Below, in pieces: positions 52,560 through 60,127 of a stretch of 64,000 nucleotides of DNA (position 1 is its first letter; every line of letters starts with the position of its first letter). The position numbers were made by a program, and so were the translations under genes. The stretch is from Dactylosporangium vinaceum (GTDB taxonomy: Bacteria > Actinomycetota > Actinomycetes > Mycobacteriales > Micromonosporaceae), in contig NZ_CP061913.1 of assembly GCF_019904175.1 (NCBI RefSeq), positions 2,294,001-2,358,000 of the forward strand. The letters are read 5' to 3'. A model generated the notes under the pieces. That model did no database searches and had not been told where the DNA came from. It saw only the letters and a program-made list of their open reading frames with translations.

Positions 52560-52614
52560 GATGACGACACGCAATGTCATCACCATACTGCCGACGACAC
52601 GCAATGTCATCACC
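52560..52614. promoter_or_regulatory. Twin TetR operators in the divergent promoter
   Basis: A 22-bp sequence (GACGACACGCAATGTCATCA plus CC) occurs at 52563-52584 and again at 52593-52614, exactly 30 bp apart or about three helical turns. Each has the dyad GACA-N5-TGTC; the first copy extends to GATGAC-N10-GTCATC. They cover ATGACA/TATGGT for the oxidoreductase and ACGACA/TACACT for tetR. Confidence 0.7.
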
Positions 52615-52628
52615 GCTACACTTGGGAA

Positions 52629-53189
52629 ATGGCCCGATGGCGACCCGACGCTCGCGAGCGCCTGCAGCAGGCGGCGATGGAGCTGTTCGCCGAGCAGGGT
52701 TTCGCGGCGACGACGGTGCCGGCGATCACCGCGCGGGCCGGCCTGACGACCCGGACATTCTTCCGCCACTTCGCGGACAAGCGCGAGGTCCTGTTCGCCG
52801 ACGAGGCCGAGATCCCGGCGTTCGCGGCGAAGCTCATCGCCGAGGCCCCGGAGGGCCGGCCGCTCGCGATGATCCTGGGCGGCCTGCGGGCGGTGGCCGA
52901 GGCGCACTTCGAGGGCCGCAAGCCGGCGCTGCGCCGGCGCCGGGCGATCGTGGCGTCCGACCCGGGCCTGCGCGAGCGCGACCTGCACAAGCGGGCGGTG
53001 CTGGCCGAGGTGACGCGGGAGGGCTTCAAGGCGCAGGGGCTCGACGCGGTGCGGGCAGGGCTGCTGGCGGAGACGGCGGTGACCCTGATGTACGTCTCCG
53101 TCAGCGAATGGCTCGACACCGACGACGACCGCAGGCTCGTCGACATCATCGACGCCGCTCTTGCGACCCTGCGCGCCGAGCTGCAGTAG
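52629..53189 (+). CDS. TetR-family transcriptional regulator
   Basis: A 186-residue regulator with N-terminal helix-turn-helix RLQQAAMELFAEQGFAATTV, PAITARAGLTTRTFFRHFAD and KREVLFADE, and a helical ligand-binding part. The ATG at 52629 has TACACT 6 nt upstream and no ribosome site, so it is predicted leaderless. It should repress itself and the divergent oxidoreductase through the twin operators. The inducer is unknown. Confidence 0.92.
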   Translation: MARWRPDARERLQQAAMELFAEQGFAATTVPAITARAGLTTRTFFRHFADKREVLFADEAEIPAFAAKLIAEAPEGRPLAMILGGLRAVAEAHFEGRKPALRRRRAIVASDPGLRERDLHKRAVLAEVTREGFKAQGLDAVRAGLLAETAVTLMYVSVSEWLDTDDDRRLVDIIDAALATLRAELQ

Positions 53190-53235
53190 ATAAATCGCTG
53201 GCCGGGCGGTGCCGGCGGGCGGCATCATCTGGCGC

Positions 53236-53346
53236 ATGAGTCGACGCCCGGGATTGTCGTTGCTGGAAACCGTTGCCCTCGGCGATGGGGTCGAGCGACA
53301 GCAGTCCGGCTCTCTGACGGAGGCGAGCCGCCGGCCCCGGTCATGA
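53236..53346 (+). CDS. Mini-ORF (36 aa) coupled to lysE
   Basis: ATG 53236 opens a 36-codon frame (MSRRPGLSLLETVALGDG ... EASRRPRS) whose TGA overlaps the lysE ATG as ATGA. lysE has no ribosome site at normal distance: the nearest GGAGG is about 20 nt upstream, inside the mini-ORF. Translational coupling is therefore likely. The peptide resembles nothing known to me. Confidence 0.4.
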   Translation: MSRRPGLSLLETVALGDGVERQQSGSLTEASRRPRS

Positions 53347-53975
53347 GCGCGGTGGTCCTGAGCGGACTCCTCGCCGGATACGCCGTGGCCGTCCCGGTCG
53401 GGGCGATCGGGGCGCTCATCGTCACCCTCGCCTCGCGGCACTCGTGGAAGGTCGGGGCCGCGGCGGCGCTCGGGGTGGCTACCGCCGACGGGCTCTACGC
53501 CGTCATCGCCGTGCTCGGGGGCGCGGCCCTCGCCGGGGTCATCGCGCCCGTCTCCGGGGTGCTGCGGTGGGTGGCGTTCGGAGTGCTGCTGGTGCTCGCG
53601 GGCAAGATGGCGTGGGATGCGCTGCGGCATCGGCGGGAGGCGGCCACCGCGCGCAATGCCGACGGCCGGATGGCCAGACCGCTCGGAGCCTATGTGAGCC
53701 TGCTGGGCCTCACCCTGCTGAACCCCGCGACGATTGTGTACTTCGGGTCCCTGGTCCTGGGCCGACGAGCCGACGAGGGCCAGCCGGCCGCGGCCGCGGC
53801 GGTCTGGGTGGCGGCGGCGTTCGTGGCCTCGGCCAGCTGGCAGCTGTTCCTCGCCGGCGGTGGGACGCTGCTCGGGCGGCTGCTCACCGGGGCGCGGGGA
53901 CGGCTGTGGACGGCGCTCGGCTCCAGCGCGGTCATCGCCGCCCTGGCCGTCAGCCTCATCGTGTCAGGTGCTTGA
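53343..53975 (+). CDS. LysE-family amino acid exporter
   Basis: A 210-residue membrane protein with the LysE opening GLLAGYAVAVPVGAIGALIV, ALGVATADGLYAVIAVLGG and the conserved LGLTLLNPATIVYFGSLVLG. Six helices are expected. Such proteins export amino acids or small cations; the substrate cannot be assigned. It overlaps the mini-ORF at its start and the convergent alkD-like gene by 20 bp at its end. Confidence 0.88.
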   Translation: MSAVVLSGLLAGYAVAVPVGAIGALIVTLASRHSWKVGAAAALGVATADGLYAVIAVLGGAALAGVIAPVSGVLRWVAFGVLLVLAGKMAWDALRHRREAATARNADGRMARPLGAYVSLLGLTLLNPATIVYFGSLVLGRRADEGQPAAAAAVWVAAAFVASASWQLFLAGGGTLLGRLLTGARGRLWTALGSSAVIAALAVSLIVSGA

Positions 53976-54636
53976 GCGCCTCGCGGGCCGACAGCGCGGA
54001 CAGGCCGGGGTGGGTGTCCACAAAGGACCTCACCCGGGCCGGGTCCGTCTTCGCGTACTCCCGCAGGGCCCACCCGATGCCCTTGCGGATGAAGAAGTCC
54101 GGCTCGGTCTGCCAGCGCTCGCAGTAGTCGAACAGGCGGTCGGCGTCGGTGCGGGTGCGGTACTTGAGCTGGTGCAGGATCGCCGTGCGCACCAGCCACA
54201 GGTCGGTGCCCGGCTCGGTCCAGGCGTCCATTGTGGACACCAGGGGCGGGAAGGCGGTCACCAGCGGACCGACCACACTGGACGCCAGCGCGTCGACCGT
54301 GTCCCACCACGACTTCGTAGTGATGAGCTCGCGCAGGACGGGCACGGCCGCCGGTGACAGCAGCCGGACGTGGCGGATCAGGTAGTCGCAGGCGAAGTAC
54401 TGGTACTCCCGCTCCGGCAGCGCCCAGCACGCGCGGGCCACGGCCAGCACGTCCGGCTCGGCGGTGGGGCGGGCGGCCTCTCGCAGTACACCCACTGTCA
54501 ACTGGCGGCGGGCGACGCTCTGGATCCCCAGGAACTCGAAGCGCTCCCGCATGTATGCGCGCATCGGCGCGGCCAGTCCGGGGTCGGCGGCCGCGCCGAA
54601 GGCGTGCTGTAGGTGCTCGACGAGGTCGACTGTCAC
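53956..54636 (-). CDS. DNA alkylation repair protein (AlkD-like)
   Basis: The 226-residue product is an all-helical HEAT-like-repeat protein of the AlkD/AlkC fold: MRAYMRERFEFLGIQSVARR, CDYLIRHVRLLSPAAVPVLR, TTKSWWDTVDALASSVVG and FDYCERWQTEPDFFIRKGIG with the Trp/Asp/Arg residues used for base recognition. AlkD removes N-alkylpurines without flipping the base. The GTG start overlaps the zinc-peptidase stop (GTGA). Confidence 0.85.
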   Translation of the reverse strand: MTVDLVEHLQHAFGAAADPGLAAPMRAYMRERFEFLGIQSVARRQLTVGVLREAARPTAEPDVLAVARACWALPEREYQYFACDYLIRHVRLLSPAAVPVLRELITTKSWWDTVDALASSVVGPLVTAFPPLVSTMDAWTEPGTDLWLVRTAILHQLKYRTRTDADRLFDYCERWQTEPDFFIRKGIGWALREYAKTDPARVRSFVDTHPGLSALSAREALKHLTR

Positions 54637-55577
54637 AGGCTGTTGGTGCTGAAGGTGTCGCACTGGCGCGGGTCGCCGGTGCTGAACCCCTGCGTGAACC
54701 ACTTCTTGCGCTGGGCCGACGTGCCGTGGGTGAAGCCGTCCGGGTTGACCTTCTGCCCGGCCTTCTTCTGAATCGTGTCGTCGCCGATCGCCTCGGCCGT
54801 CTGGATGGCCTCGTCGATGTCCTGCTGGGTGATCGACTTGAACAGGGCGTCGCCCTGCGGGTCCTTCGTCTCGGTCGCGTGGTTGGCCCAGGTGCCGGCG
54901 TAGCAGTCGGCCTGCAGCTCCAGGCGGACCGACCCCGAGTTGGCGCCCTGCTGCCCGCCCTGCTCGGCCTTGGCGTTGGTGCCGAGCAGGTTCTGGATGT
55001 GGTGGCCGTACTCGTGGGCCAGCACGTACGGCGCCGCGAACTCGCCGGACGCGCCGAAGCGGCTGTTGAGCTCGTTGTAGAAGGTCAGGTCGATGTACAC
55101 CATGCTGTCGGCCGGGCAGTAGAACGGCCCGACGCCGGAGTCGGCCGCGCCGCAGCCGGTGTTGACCTGGTTGCTGAAGAAGTTGGTCTTGGCCTGCGTG
55201 TACTGCTTGCCGAACGCGGCCGGCATCTCGGTCTTCCAGTACGCCTGGACCGAGTTGATGTAGAGCACGTTGCGGCAGTCGGCGTTCTTGAAGCGGTCCT
55301 TGTTCGACTTGTCACACGACTTGTCGATGTTCGCGTTGTCGGCCTTGTTGTCGCCGCCGCCCCCGCCGAGCAGGCCGCTGCCGAACAGGCCACCGCCGCC
55401 GCAGAGGACCACGGCCAGGATGATCACCGTGATGATGATCCCGCCCTTGCCGCCCCCCATCGGGATCGGGATCCCGCCGAGGCCGCCTCCGCCGAAGCCG
55501 CCACCTCCACCGCCACCCGACCCGCGCAGGTCGTTGACCTGGCTGGTGTCGAGATCGGCGTCGTCGTTGAACTCCAT
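54633..55577 (-). CDS. Neutral zinc metallopeptidase (YpfJ/KPN_02809 family)
   Basis: A 314-residue membrane-anchored protein. It begins MEFNDDADLDTSQVNDLRGS, then Gly-rich runs flank one membrane helix (GGIIITVIILAVVLCGGGG), and the external domain carries the zinc motif VLAHEYGHHIQNLLG with RLELQADCYAGTWANHA supplying the third ligand and a C-terminal SAQRKKWFTQGFSTG. The peptide substrate is unknown. GAGG lies before the ATG. It is followed in the same operon by the AlkD-like gene. Confidence 0.9.
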   Translation of the reverse strand: MEFNDDADLDTSQVNDLRGSGGGGGGGFGGGGLGGIPIPMGGGKGGIIITVIILAVVLCGGGGLFGSGLLGGGGGDNKADNANIDKSCDKSNKDRFKNADCRNVLYINSVQAYWKTEMPAAFGKQYTQAKTNFFSNQVNTGCGAADSGVGPFYCPADSMVYIDLTFYNELNSRFGASGEFAAPYVLAHEYGHHIQNLLGTNAKAEQGGQQGANSGSVRLELQADCYAGTWANHATETKDPQGDALFKSITQQDIDEAIQTAEAIGDDTIQKKAGQKVNPDGFTHGTSAQRKKWFTQGFSTGDPRQCDTFSTNSL

Positions 55578-55679
55578 GGGTCCACCTCGGGGGTAAGTCG
55601 GAATCGACCGGTATCTGGTGCGCACGTACCCGTTGATCTTGTGACGTAATCGTGTGGCGGAGCGCCCCGGGTCGCAAGG

Positions 55680-55712
55680 TAGACTATCGGCGTGATCACG
55701 CAGAGGGAGTGA
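55680..55712 (+). promoter_or_regulatory. Leaderless six-codon uORF before the ABC-F gene
   Basis: TAGACT (55680-55685) is followed 6 nt later by GTG ATC ACG CAG AGG GAG TGA (55692-55712), a six-codon leader (MITQRE). The main gene also opens GTG ATC ACG; the palindrome CGTGATCACG occurs at both places, exactly 80 bp apart. A ribosome-sensing attenuation role is inferred. Confidence 0.4.
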
Positions 55713-55771
55713 CCCCAGTACGACACCTGGAGTCCGTCTTCGTCCCTTCTGCCCGAGAGTGAGTTCGTACC

Positions 55772-57370
55772 GTGATCACGGCCAACAGCCTTGAGCTGCG
55801 CGCTGGCGCCCGCATCCTGCTCAGCGACATCAACCTGCGCGTGCAGCCCGGCGACCGCATCGGTCTCGTCGGGCGCAACGGCGCCGGCAAGACCACCACC
55901 CTGAAGGTCCTCGCCGGTGAGGGCACGCCGCACGCCGGCAACGTGGAGCGCCGCGGCCCGGTCGGATACCTGCCGCAGGACCCGCGCACCGGCGACCTCG
56001 AGGTGACCGCCCGCGACCGGGTGCTCTCCGCCCGCGGCCTCGACACGATCTACGCCGAGATGAAGGCGCTCGAGGCGAAGCTCGGCGACGACGAGCGGCT
56101 GATCCGACGCTACGGCCAGCTGGAGGACCAGTTCGCGGGGCTGGGCGGCTATGCGGCCGAGGCCGAGGCCGCGCGGATCTGCGCCAACCTGGGCCTGCCG
56201 GACCGCGTCCTGGCCCAGACCATCGGCACCATGTCCGGTGGCCAGCGCCGCCGCATCGAGCTGGCCCGCATCCTCTTCCGCGACGCCAGCGCCACCGGCG
56301 GCGGCATCCTGCTGCTCGACGAGCCGACGAACCACCTCGACGCCGACAGCATCTCCTGGCTGCGTAACTTCCTCTCCAGCCACAAGGGCGGCCTCGTGGT
56401 CATCTCCCACGACGTCGACCTGCTGGACGCGATCGTCAACAAGGTGTGGTACCTCGACGCCAACCGCGCCACCATCGACTTCTACAACGTCGGGTGGAAG
56501 CTGTACCAGCAGCAGCGCGAGACCGACGAGAAGCGCCGCCGCCGCGAGCGGGCCAACGCCGAGAAGAAGGCCGGCGCCCTGCTGGCCCAGGCCGACAAGA
56601 TGCGGGCCAAGGCCACCAAGACGGTCGCCGCCCAGAACATGGCCCGGCGCGCGGAGAAGATGCTCGGCGGCCTCGAGGAGGTCCGGGTCGCCGACAAGGT
56701 GGCGAAGGTCCGCTTCCCCGAGCCGAAGTCCTGCGGCAAGACCCCGCTCACCGCCAAGGGCCTGTCCAAGTCCTACGGCTCGCTCGAGATCTTCATGGAC
56801 GTCAACGTGGCCGTCGACCGCGGCTCACGCGTGGCCATCCTCGGCCTCAACGGCGCCGGTAAGACCACGCTGCTGCGGATGCTGGCCGGCGAGCTGACCC
56901 CCGACACCGGCGAGGTCGTCTCCGGTCATGGACTGCAGCGGGGGTACTACGCGCAGGAGCACGAGCAGCTCGAGGTCGACCGCACCATCCTGCAGATCAT
57001 GCGCTCCGCCGCCCCCGAGCAGAACGACACCGAGCTCCGCAAGATCCTCGGCGCCTTCCTCTTCACCGGCGACGACGTCGACAAGCCGGCCGGCGTGCTG
57101 TCCGGCGGCGAGAAGACCCGCCTGGCCCTGGCCACCCTGGTCTGCAGCGGCGCCAACGTGCTGCTGCTGGACGAGCCGACAAACAACCTGGACCCGATCA
57201 GCCGCGAGCAGGTGCTCGACGCCATCGCCCGCTACCCGGGCGCGATCGTCCTGGTGACGCACGACCCGGGCGCCGTGCAGGCCCTGAAGCCGGACCGCGC
57301 GATCCTCCTGCCGGACGGCGTCGAGGACACGTGGAGCGACGATCTCCTGGAGCTCGTCGAGCTGGCCTGA
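55772..57370 (+). CDS. ABC-F family ATPase (ribosome-associated, Rv1473-like)
   Basis: A soluble 532-residue protein with two ABC domains (GLVGRNGAGKTTTLKVLAGE and AILGLNGAGKTTLLRMLAGE; signatures MSGGQRRRIELARI and LSGGEKTRLALATL) joined by a charged linker (KRRRRERANAEKKAGALLAQ), and no membrane segments. ABC-F proteins act at the ribosome, some giving resistance to antibiotics. The start MITANSLELRAGARILL resembles mycobacterial Rv1473, whose neighbours there, as I recall, are also a small HTH gene and an enoyl-CoA hydratase, as here. Confidence 0.9.
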   Translation: MITANSLELRAGARILLSDINLRVQPGDRIGLVGRNGAGKTTTLKVLAGEGTPHAGNVERRGPVGYLPQDPRTGDLEVTARDRVLSARGLDTIYAEMKALEAKLGDDERLIRRYGQLEDQFAGLGGYAAEAEAARICANLGLPDRVLAQTIGTMSGGQRRRIELARILFRDASATGGGILLLDEPTNHLDADSISWLRNFLSSHKGGLVVISHDVDLLDAIVNKVWYLDANRATIDFYNVGWKLYQQQRETDEKRRRRERANAEKKAGALLAQADKMRAKATKTVAAQNMARRAEKMLGGLEEVRVADKVAKVRFPEPKSCGKTPLTAKGLSKSYGSLEIFMDVNVAVDRGSRVAILGLNGAGKTTLLRMLAGELTPDTGEVVSGHGLQRGYYAQEHEQLEVDRTILQIMRSAAPEQNDTELRKILGAFLFTGDDVDKPAGVLSGGEKTRLALATLVCSGANVLLLDEPTNNLDPISREQVLDAIARYPGAIVLVTHDPGAVQALKPDRAILLPDGVEDTWSDDLLELVELA

Positions 57371-57375
57371 TCTCC

Positions 57376-57393
57376 CCGCGCGGCTTCGCGCGG
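57376..57393 (+). terminator. Hairpin after the ABC-F gene
   Basis: CCGCGCG-GCTT-CGCGCGG lies 5 bases after the stop codon. It is short but compact, and with the following palindromic element copy C may end transcription from both sides of this convergent junction. Confidence 0.5.
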
Positions 57394-57466
57394 CGGGCAG
57401 GGGGTTCAGGGGGCCTCGGAGTCCGCATGGTTCGTCAGCGTTGCCAGGTCTTTCCGCGTCGCGGCG

Positions 57467-57535
57467 CGAAATGTCGGACGCTGCGCGTCACGCTTCGCTC
57501 GACATTTCGGACTTATGCCCCGCCGGGTGGCATGT
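57467..57535 (+). repeat. Dispersed palindromic element, copy C
   Basis: Arms CGAAATGTCG (57467-57476) and CGACATTTCG (57500-57509) flank GACGCTGCGCGTCACGCTTC plus GCT; then GACTTAT and GCCCCGCCGGGTGGCATGTC. Order and orientation match copies A and B. It lies 7 bp from the end of the convergent membrane-protein gene. Confidence 0.72.
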
Positions 57536-57542
57536 CGGTTTC

Positions 57543-58874
57543 CTACCACGGTGTCACGAGTACCGCCTCGATGATCATGGCAGCGATCGCGCCCAGCCCG
57601 ACCAGGATCAGCGGGGCCGGGGGCAGGGCGCCGGCCGGGCGCTCGGGAGCCACGGCGGCGACGGTCAGCCACGGGAAGAACGGGAGCCAGGCGTGCTCGA
57701 CGCCGCCGCGGGCCAGGCCTGCGACGATCGAGAAGAGGACCGCCGCGCCCGCGCCCACCAGGAACGGCCACATGGCGGTGTTGCGGACCTTGCGGGCGCT
57801 GGCGATTAGGGGTGGGCCGGCGGCCAGCAGGAGGACCACGACGCTGATGGCGCTCCACCAGAGCACCGAGCGGTACGGCGCCACGCGGGCCGCGTAGTCC
57901 GTCTCCGCGGCCACGAGGCCGGCGGCCCAGCTGAAGCCGAGCAGCTGCGCGCCCAGGACCGGCAGCAGCGCCCCTACGCCGCTGAGGACGTTGAGGGAGG
58001 GTCGGCGGCGGGCGAAGTACACGCAGACCAGCGAGAGGCCCAGCCACGGCGCGGAGTAGGAGAACAGGGCGGCCACGCCCACCAGGAGCCCGGCCAGCAG
58101 CGCCCAGCCCGCCGGCGCCCAGCCCTGCATCCGGCGCCGGCTCGCCCGCAGTCCCGCGACGATCGCGGCCGCCCCGAGCACCGCGACGAGACCGTCCAGG
58201 CTGACCGCCGTCCAGATGGCGTACGGGGCCAGCACCAGCACCGGAAGGTAGCGGCGGGCCGCCTCCTCGCCGACCGAGTCGCGCACCGCGGCAAGCACGA
58301 GCGGAATCGCCAATATCGATACGGCGGCGATCAGGAAACCGAGCACAATGTGGTTGGTGACGCCGATTTGCCGCAGCGCCCACAAAAAGAAGACGGGGCC
58401 CGGAGGATGGCCCCGGGAAGCTACCGAGTGGTACCCGGCGTCGGCCGTGAAATGTCTGAGGTATTCGAACGGATCGTCACCGACCCGGTTGACGTCCCCC
58501 AGATATTCCTCGGGCGAACCTAAGGTTTTCGTAAGACCCGACCAGCCATCGACAAGCGCCAAAGCGATTGCCCACGCGAGGCCCAACATGTACCCGAAAA
58601 GCTGAATTTCCCGCCACCTCAGGCGGGTGAACCGGGGCCCGGCGGCGGCCCAGAGCACGCCGGCGGCCACGAGCGGCGCAAGCGCCGTGCCCGGACCGAC
58701 TCTGATCTTGTACCTGCCGAGGAAGGGGGCACTGGCGGTCCCCAGACGGGCGTCGAGCTGCACCGCAAGCGCGGCAAATGCGAGTCCCAGGAGGGCCAGC
58801 AGGAGCCAACACAGCGCATCGAGGCGCTCACGGTGCGCAGTCCGTGAACGGTTGACGGACGGTTCGCTCATCAC
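57543..58874 (-). CDS. Multi-spanning membrane protein, GT-C glycosyltransferase-like
   Basis: A 443-residue protein with about a dozen membrane helices. Between helices a loop with PEEYLGDVNRVGDDPFEYLR and SVASRGHPPGPVFFLWALRQ carries the HPPG-type motif of GT-C mannosyl/arabinosyl transferases that use lipid-linked sugars. Specific donor and acceptor are unknown. The start is GTG 58874 or ATG 58871; TACCGT lies 8 nt before the former. It interrupts the otherwise plus-strand group ABC-F / HTH / enoyl-CoA hydratase. Confidence 0.72.
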   Translation of the reverse strand: MMSEPSVNRSRTAHRERLDALCWLLLALLGLAFAALAVQLDARLGTASAPFLGRYKIRVGPGTALAPLVAAGVLWAAAGPRFTRLRWREIQLFGYMLGLAWAIALALVDGWSGLTKTLGSPEEYLGDVNRVGDDPFEYLRHFTADAGYHSVASRGHPPGPVFFLWALRQIGVTNHIVLGFLIAAVSILAIPLVLAAVRDSVGEEAARRYLPVLVLAPYAIWTAVSLDGLVAVLGAAAIVAGLRASRRRMQGWAPAGWALLAGLLVGVAALFSYSAPWLGLSLVCVYFARRRPSLNVLSGVGALLPVLGAQLLGFSWAAGLVAAETDYAARVAPYRSVLWWSAISVVVLLLAAGPPLIASARKVRNTAMWPFLVGAGAAVLFSIVAGLARGGVEHAWLPFFPWLTVAAVAPERPAGALPPAPLILVGLGAIAAMIIEAVLVTPW

Positions 58875-59012
58875 GGCGCATCACGGTATCGGGTAGGCGA
58901 CAATGCTCTGCGTGTCGGTTGGCGCCCCGTCGATATCTAGCGCATGATCGTTCGAGGCGGTCTAATAGGTGGGACCGCACCAACCGCTCTGTCTGGGACG
59001 TGAGGGATCAGC

Positions 59013-59237
59013 ATGGCAGCCACCGCCACCACCAGCACCGAGAAGGGTCGCCGGATCATCGGCGCCGAAAGGCAGACGCTGGCGAAGGACCTCGTGAAGC
59101 GGTACACCAACGGTGAGAGTATCCGTGCACTCGCCGCTTCCACCGGCCGTTCCTATGGATTCGTACACCGGGTTCTGACCGAATCCGGCGTGCAGCTGCG
59201 TCAGCGGGGCGGCGCTCGGCGTCGCAAGAAGGCGTGA
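59013..59237 (+). CDS. Small helix-turn-helix protein (Gbn/SCO1839-like)
   Basis: A 74-residue DNA-binding protein: a helix (GAERQTLAKDLVKRYTNGES), a helix-turn-helix (IRALAASTGRSYGFVHRVLT) and a basic tail RQRGGARRRKKA. It matches the actinobacteria-specific family that includes Streptomyces SCO1839 (Gbn, a GATC-binding nucleoid-associated protein); orthology is inferred from length and motif. GAGGGAT precedes the ATG. Its stop overlaps the enoyl-CoA hydratase start (GTGA). Confidence 0.82.
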   Translation: MAATATTSTEKGRRIIGAERQTLAKDLVKRYTNGESIRALAASTGRSYGFVHRVLTESGVQLRQRGGARRRKKA

Positions 59238-60010
59238 ACGCCTCCACCTCCTCGGCGAGCGCGGAGCCCCGATCGGGTGACGCGCGATTCGACCTCGACG
59301 GGCCGGTCGCGACGGTGACGTTGTGCCGGCCCCAGGTTCTGAACGCGCAGACGCCCGCGCTGTGGGCCGATCTGCGCGAGTTCGGCCGCACGTTGCCGGG
59401 CGACGTACGCGTCGTGGTGATCCGTGGCGAAGGGCGGGCCTTCTCAGCCGGGCTCGACACCAAGGCCGCCGTGACGACGCTCGGCGAGCTCGCCGCCGCC
59501 CCCGACGCCGACGAGCGCATCGCCGGCTTCCAGGAGGCGTTCTCCTGGCTGCGGCACCCGTCGCTGATCACGATCGCGGCCGTCCAGGGCCACGCCATCG
59601 GCGGCGGCTTCCAGCTGGCCCTGGCCTGCGACTTCCGGGTCGTGGCCGACGACGTCGCGTTCAGCATGGCCGAGATCAGGCTCGGCCTCGTGCCCGACCT
59701 CGGCGGCACCAAGCGCCTGGTCGAGCTGGTCGGCTACGCCCGCGCGCTCGAACTGTGCGTGACGGGGCGGCGCGTGGCGGCGGCCGAGGCGTCCCAGATC
59801 GGCCTGGCCAATGTGGTGGTACCGCGGGAAGAGCTCGACGACGCCGTGAAGGACCTCACGGCGGCGGTGCTCGAGGGGCCGCGCGACGCCGTCATCGAGA
59901 TCAAGGCCCTGCTGGCCGCGGCCGCCGGGCACACGTTCGCGCAGCAGGAGGCCGCGGAGCGCGCGGCCCAGCAGCGCCGGATCGCGGACCTCTCGGGCCG
60001 CGGAGAGTAA
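59234..60010 (+). CDS. Enoyl-CoA hydratase/isomerase family protein
   Basis: A 258-residue crotonase-fold protein. The oxyanion-hole regions are present as FSAGLDTKAA and QGHAIGGGFQLALACDFRVV, and the second catalytic region reads FSMAEIRLGLVPDLGGTKRL, with Glu in the usual place. Fatty-acid or related acyl-CoA hydration is the general family role; exact substrate is not predictable. GTGA overlap with the HTH gene couples the two. Confidence 0.9.
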   Translation: MNASTSSASAEPRSGDARFDLDGPVATVTLCRPQVLNAQTPALWADLREFGRTLPGDVRVVVIRGEGRAFSAGLDTKAAVTTLGELAAAPDADERIAGFQEAFSWLRHPSLITIAAVQGHAIGGGFQLALACDFRVVADDVAFSMAEIRLGLVPDLGGTKRLVELVGYARALELCVTGRRVAAAEASQIGLANVVVPREELDDAVKDLTAAVLEGPRDAVIEIKALLAAAAGHTFAQQEAAERAAQQRRIADLSGRGE

Positions 60011-60069
60011 GAAGACCTAGGTCCAAAGCCCCGGTCGCGATGGGGAAGCTGTCGTGCCCTCGAAAAGTT

Positions 60070-60109
60070 GTCGTACCTGCCGGGCACAATCGGAGCCGGC
60101 AGGTACGAC
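60070..60109. promoter_or_regulatory. 14-bp inverted repeat before the ABC exporter
   Basis: GTCGTACCTGCCGG and CCGGCAGGTACGAC pair perfectly around a 12-nt spacer. It lies 60 bases after the enoyl-CoA hydratase stop and 18 before the exporter start. GGGTTTGGGG follows instead of a T-tract. It could be a terminator, an attenuator in the exporter leader, or an operator. Confidence 0.6.
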
Positions 60110-60127
60110 GGGTTTGGGGGCGTGTTC

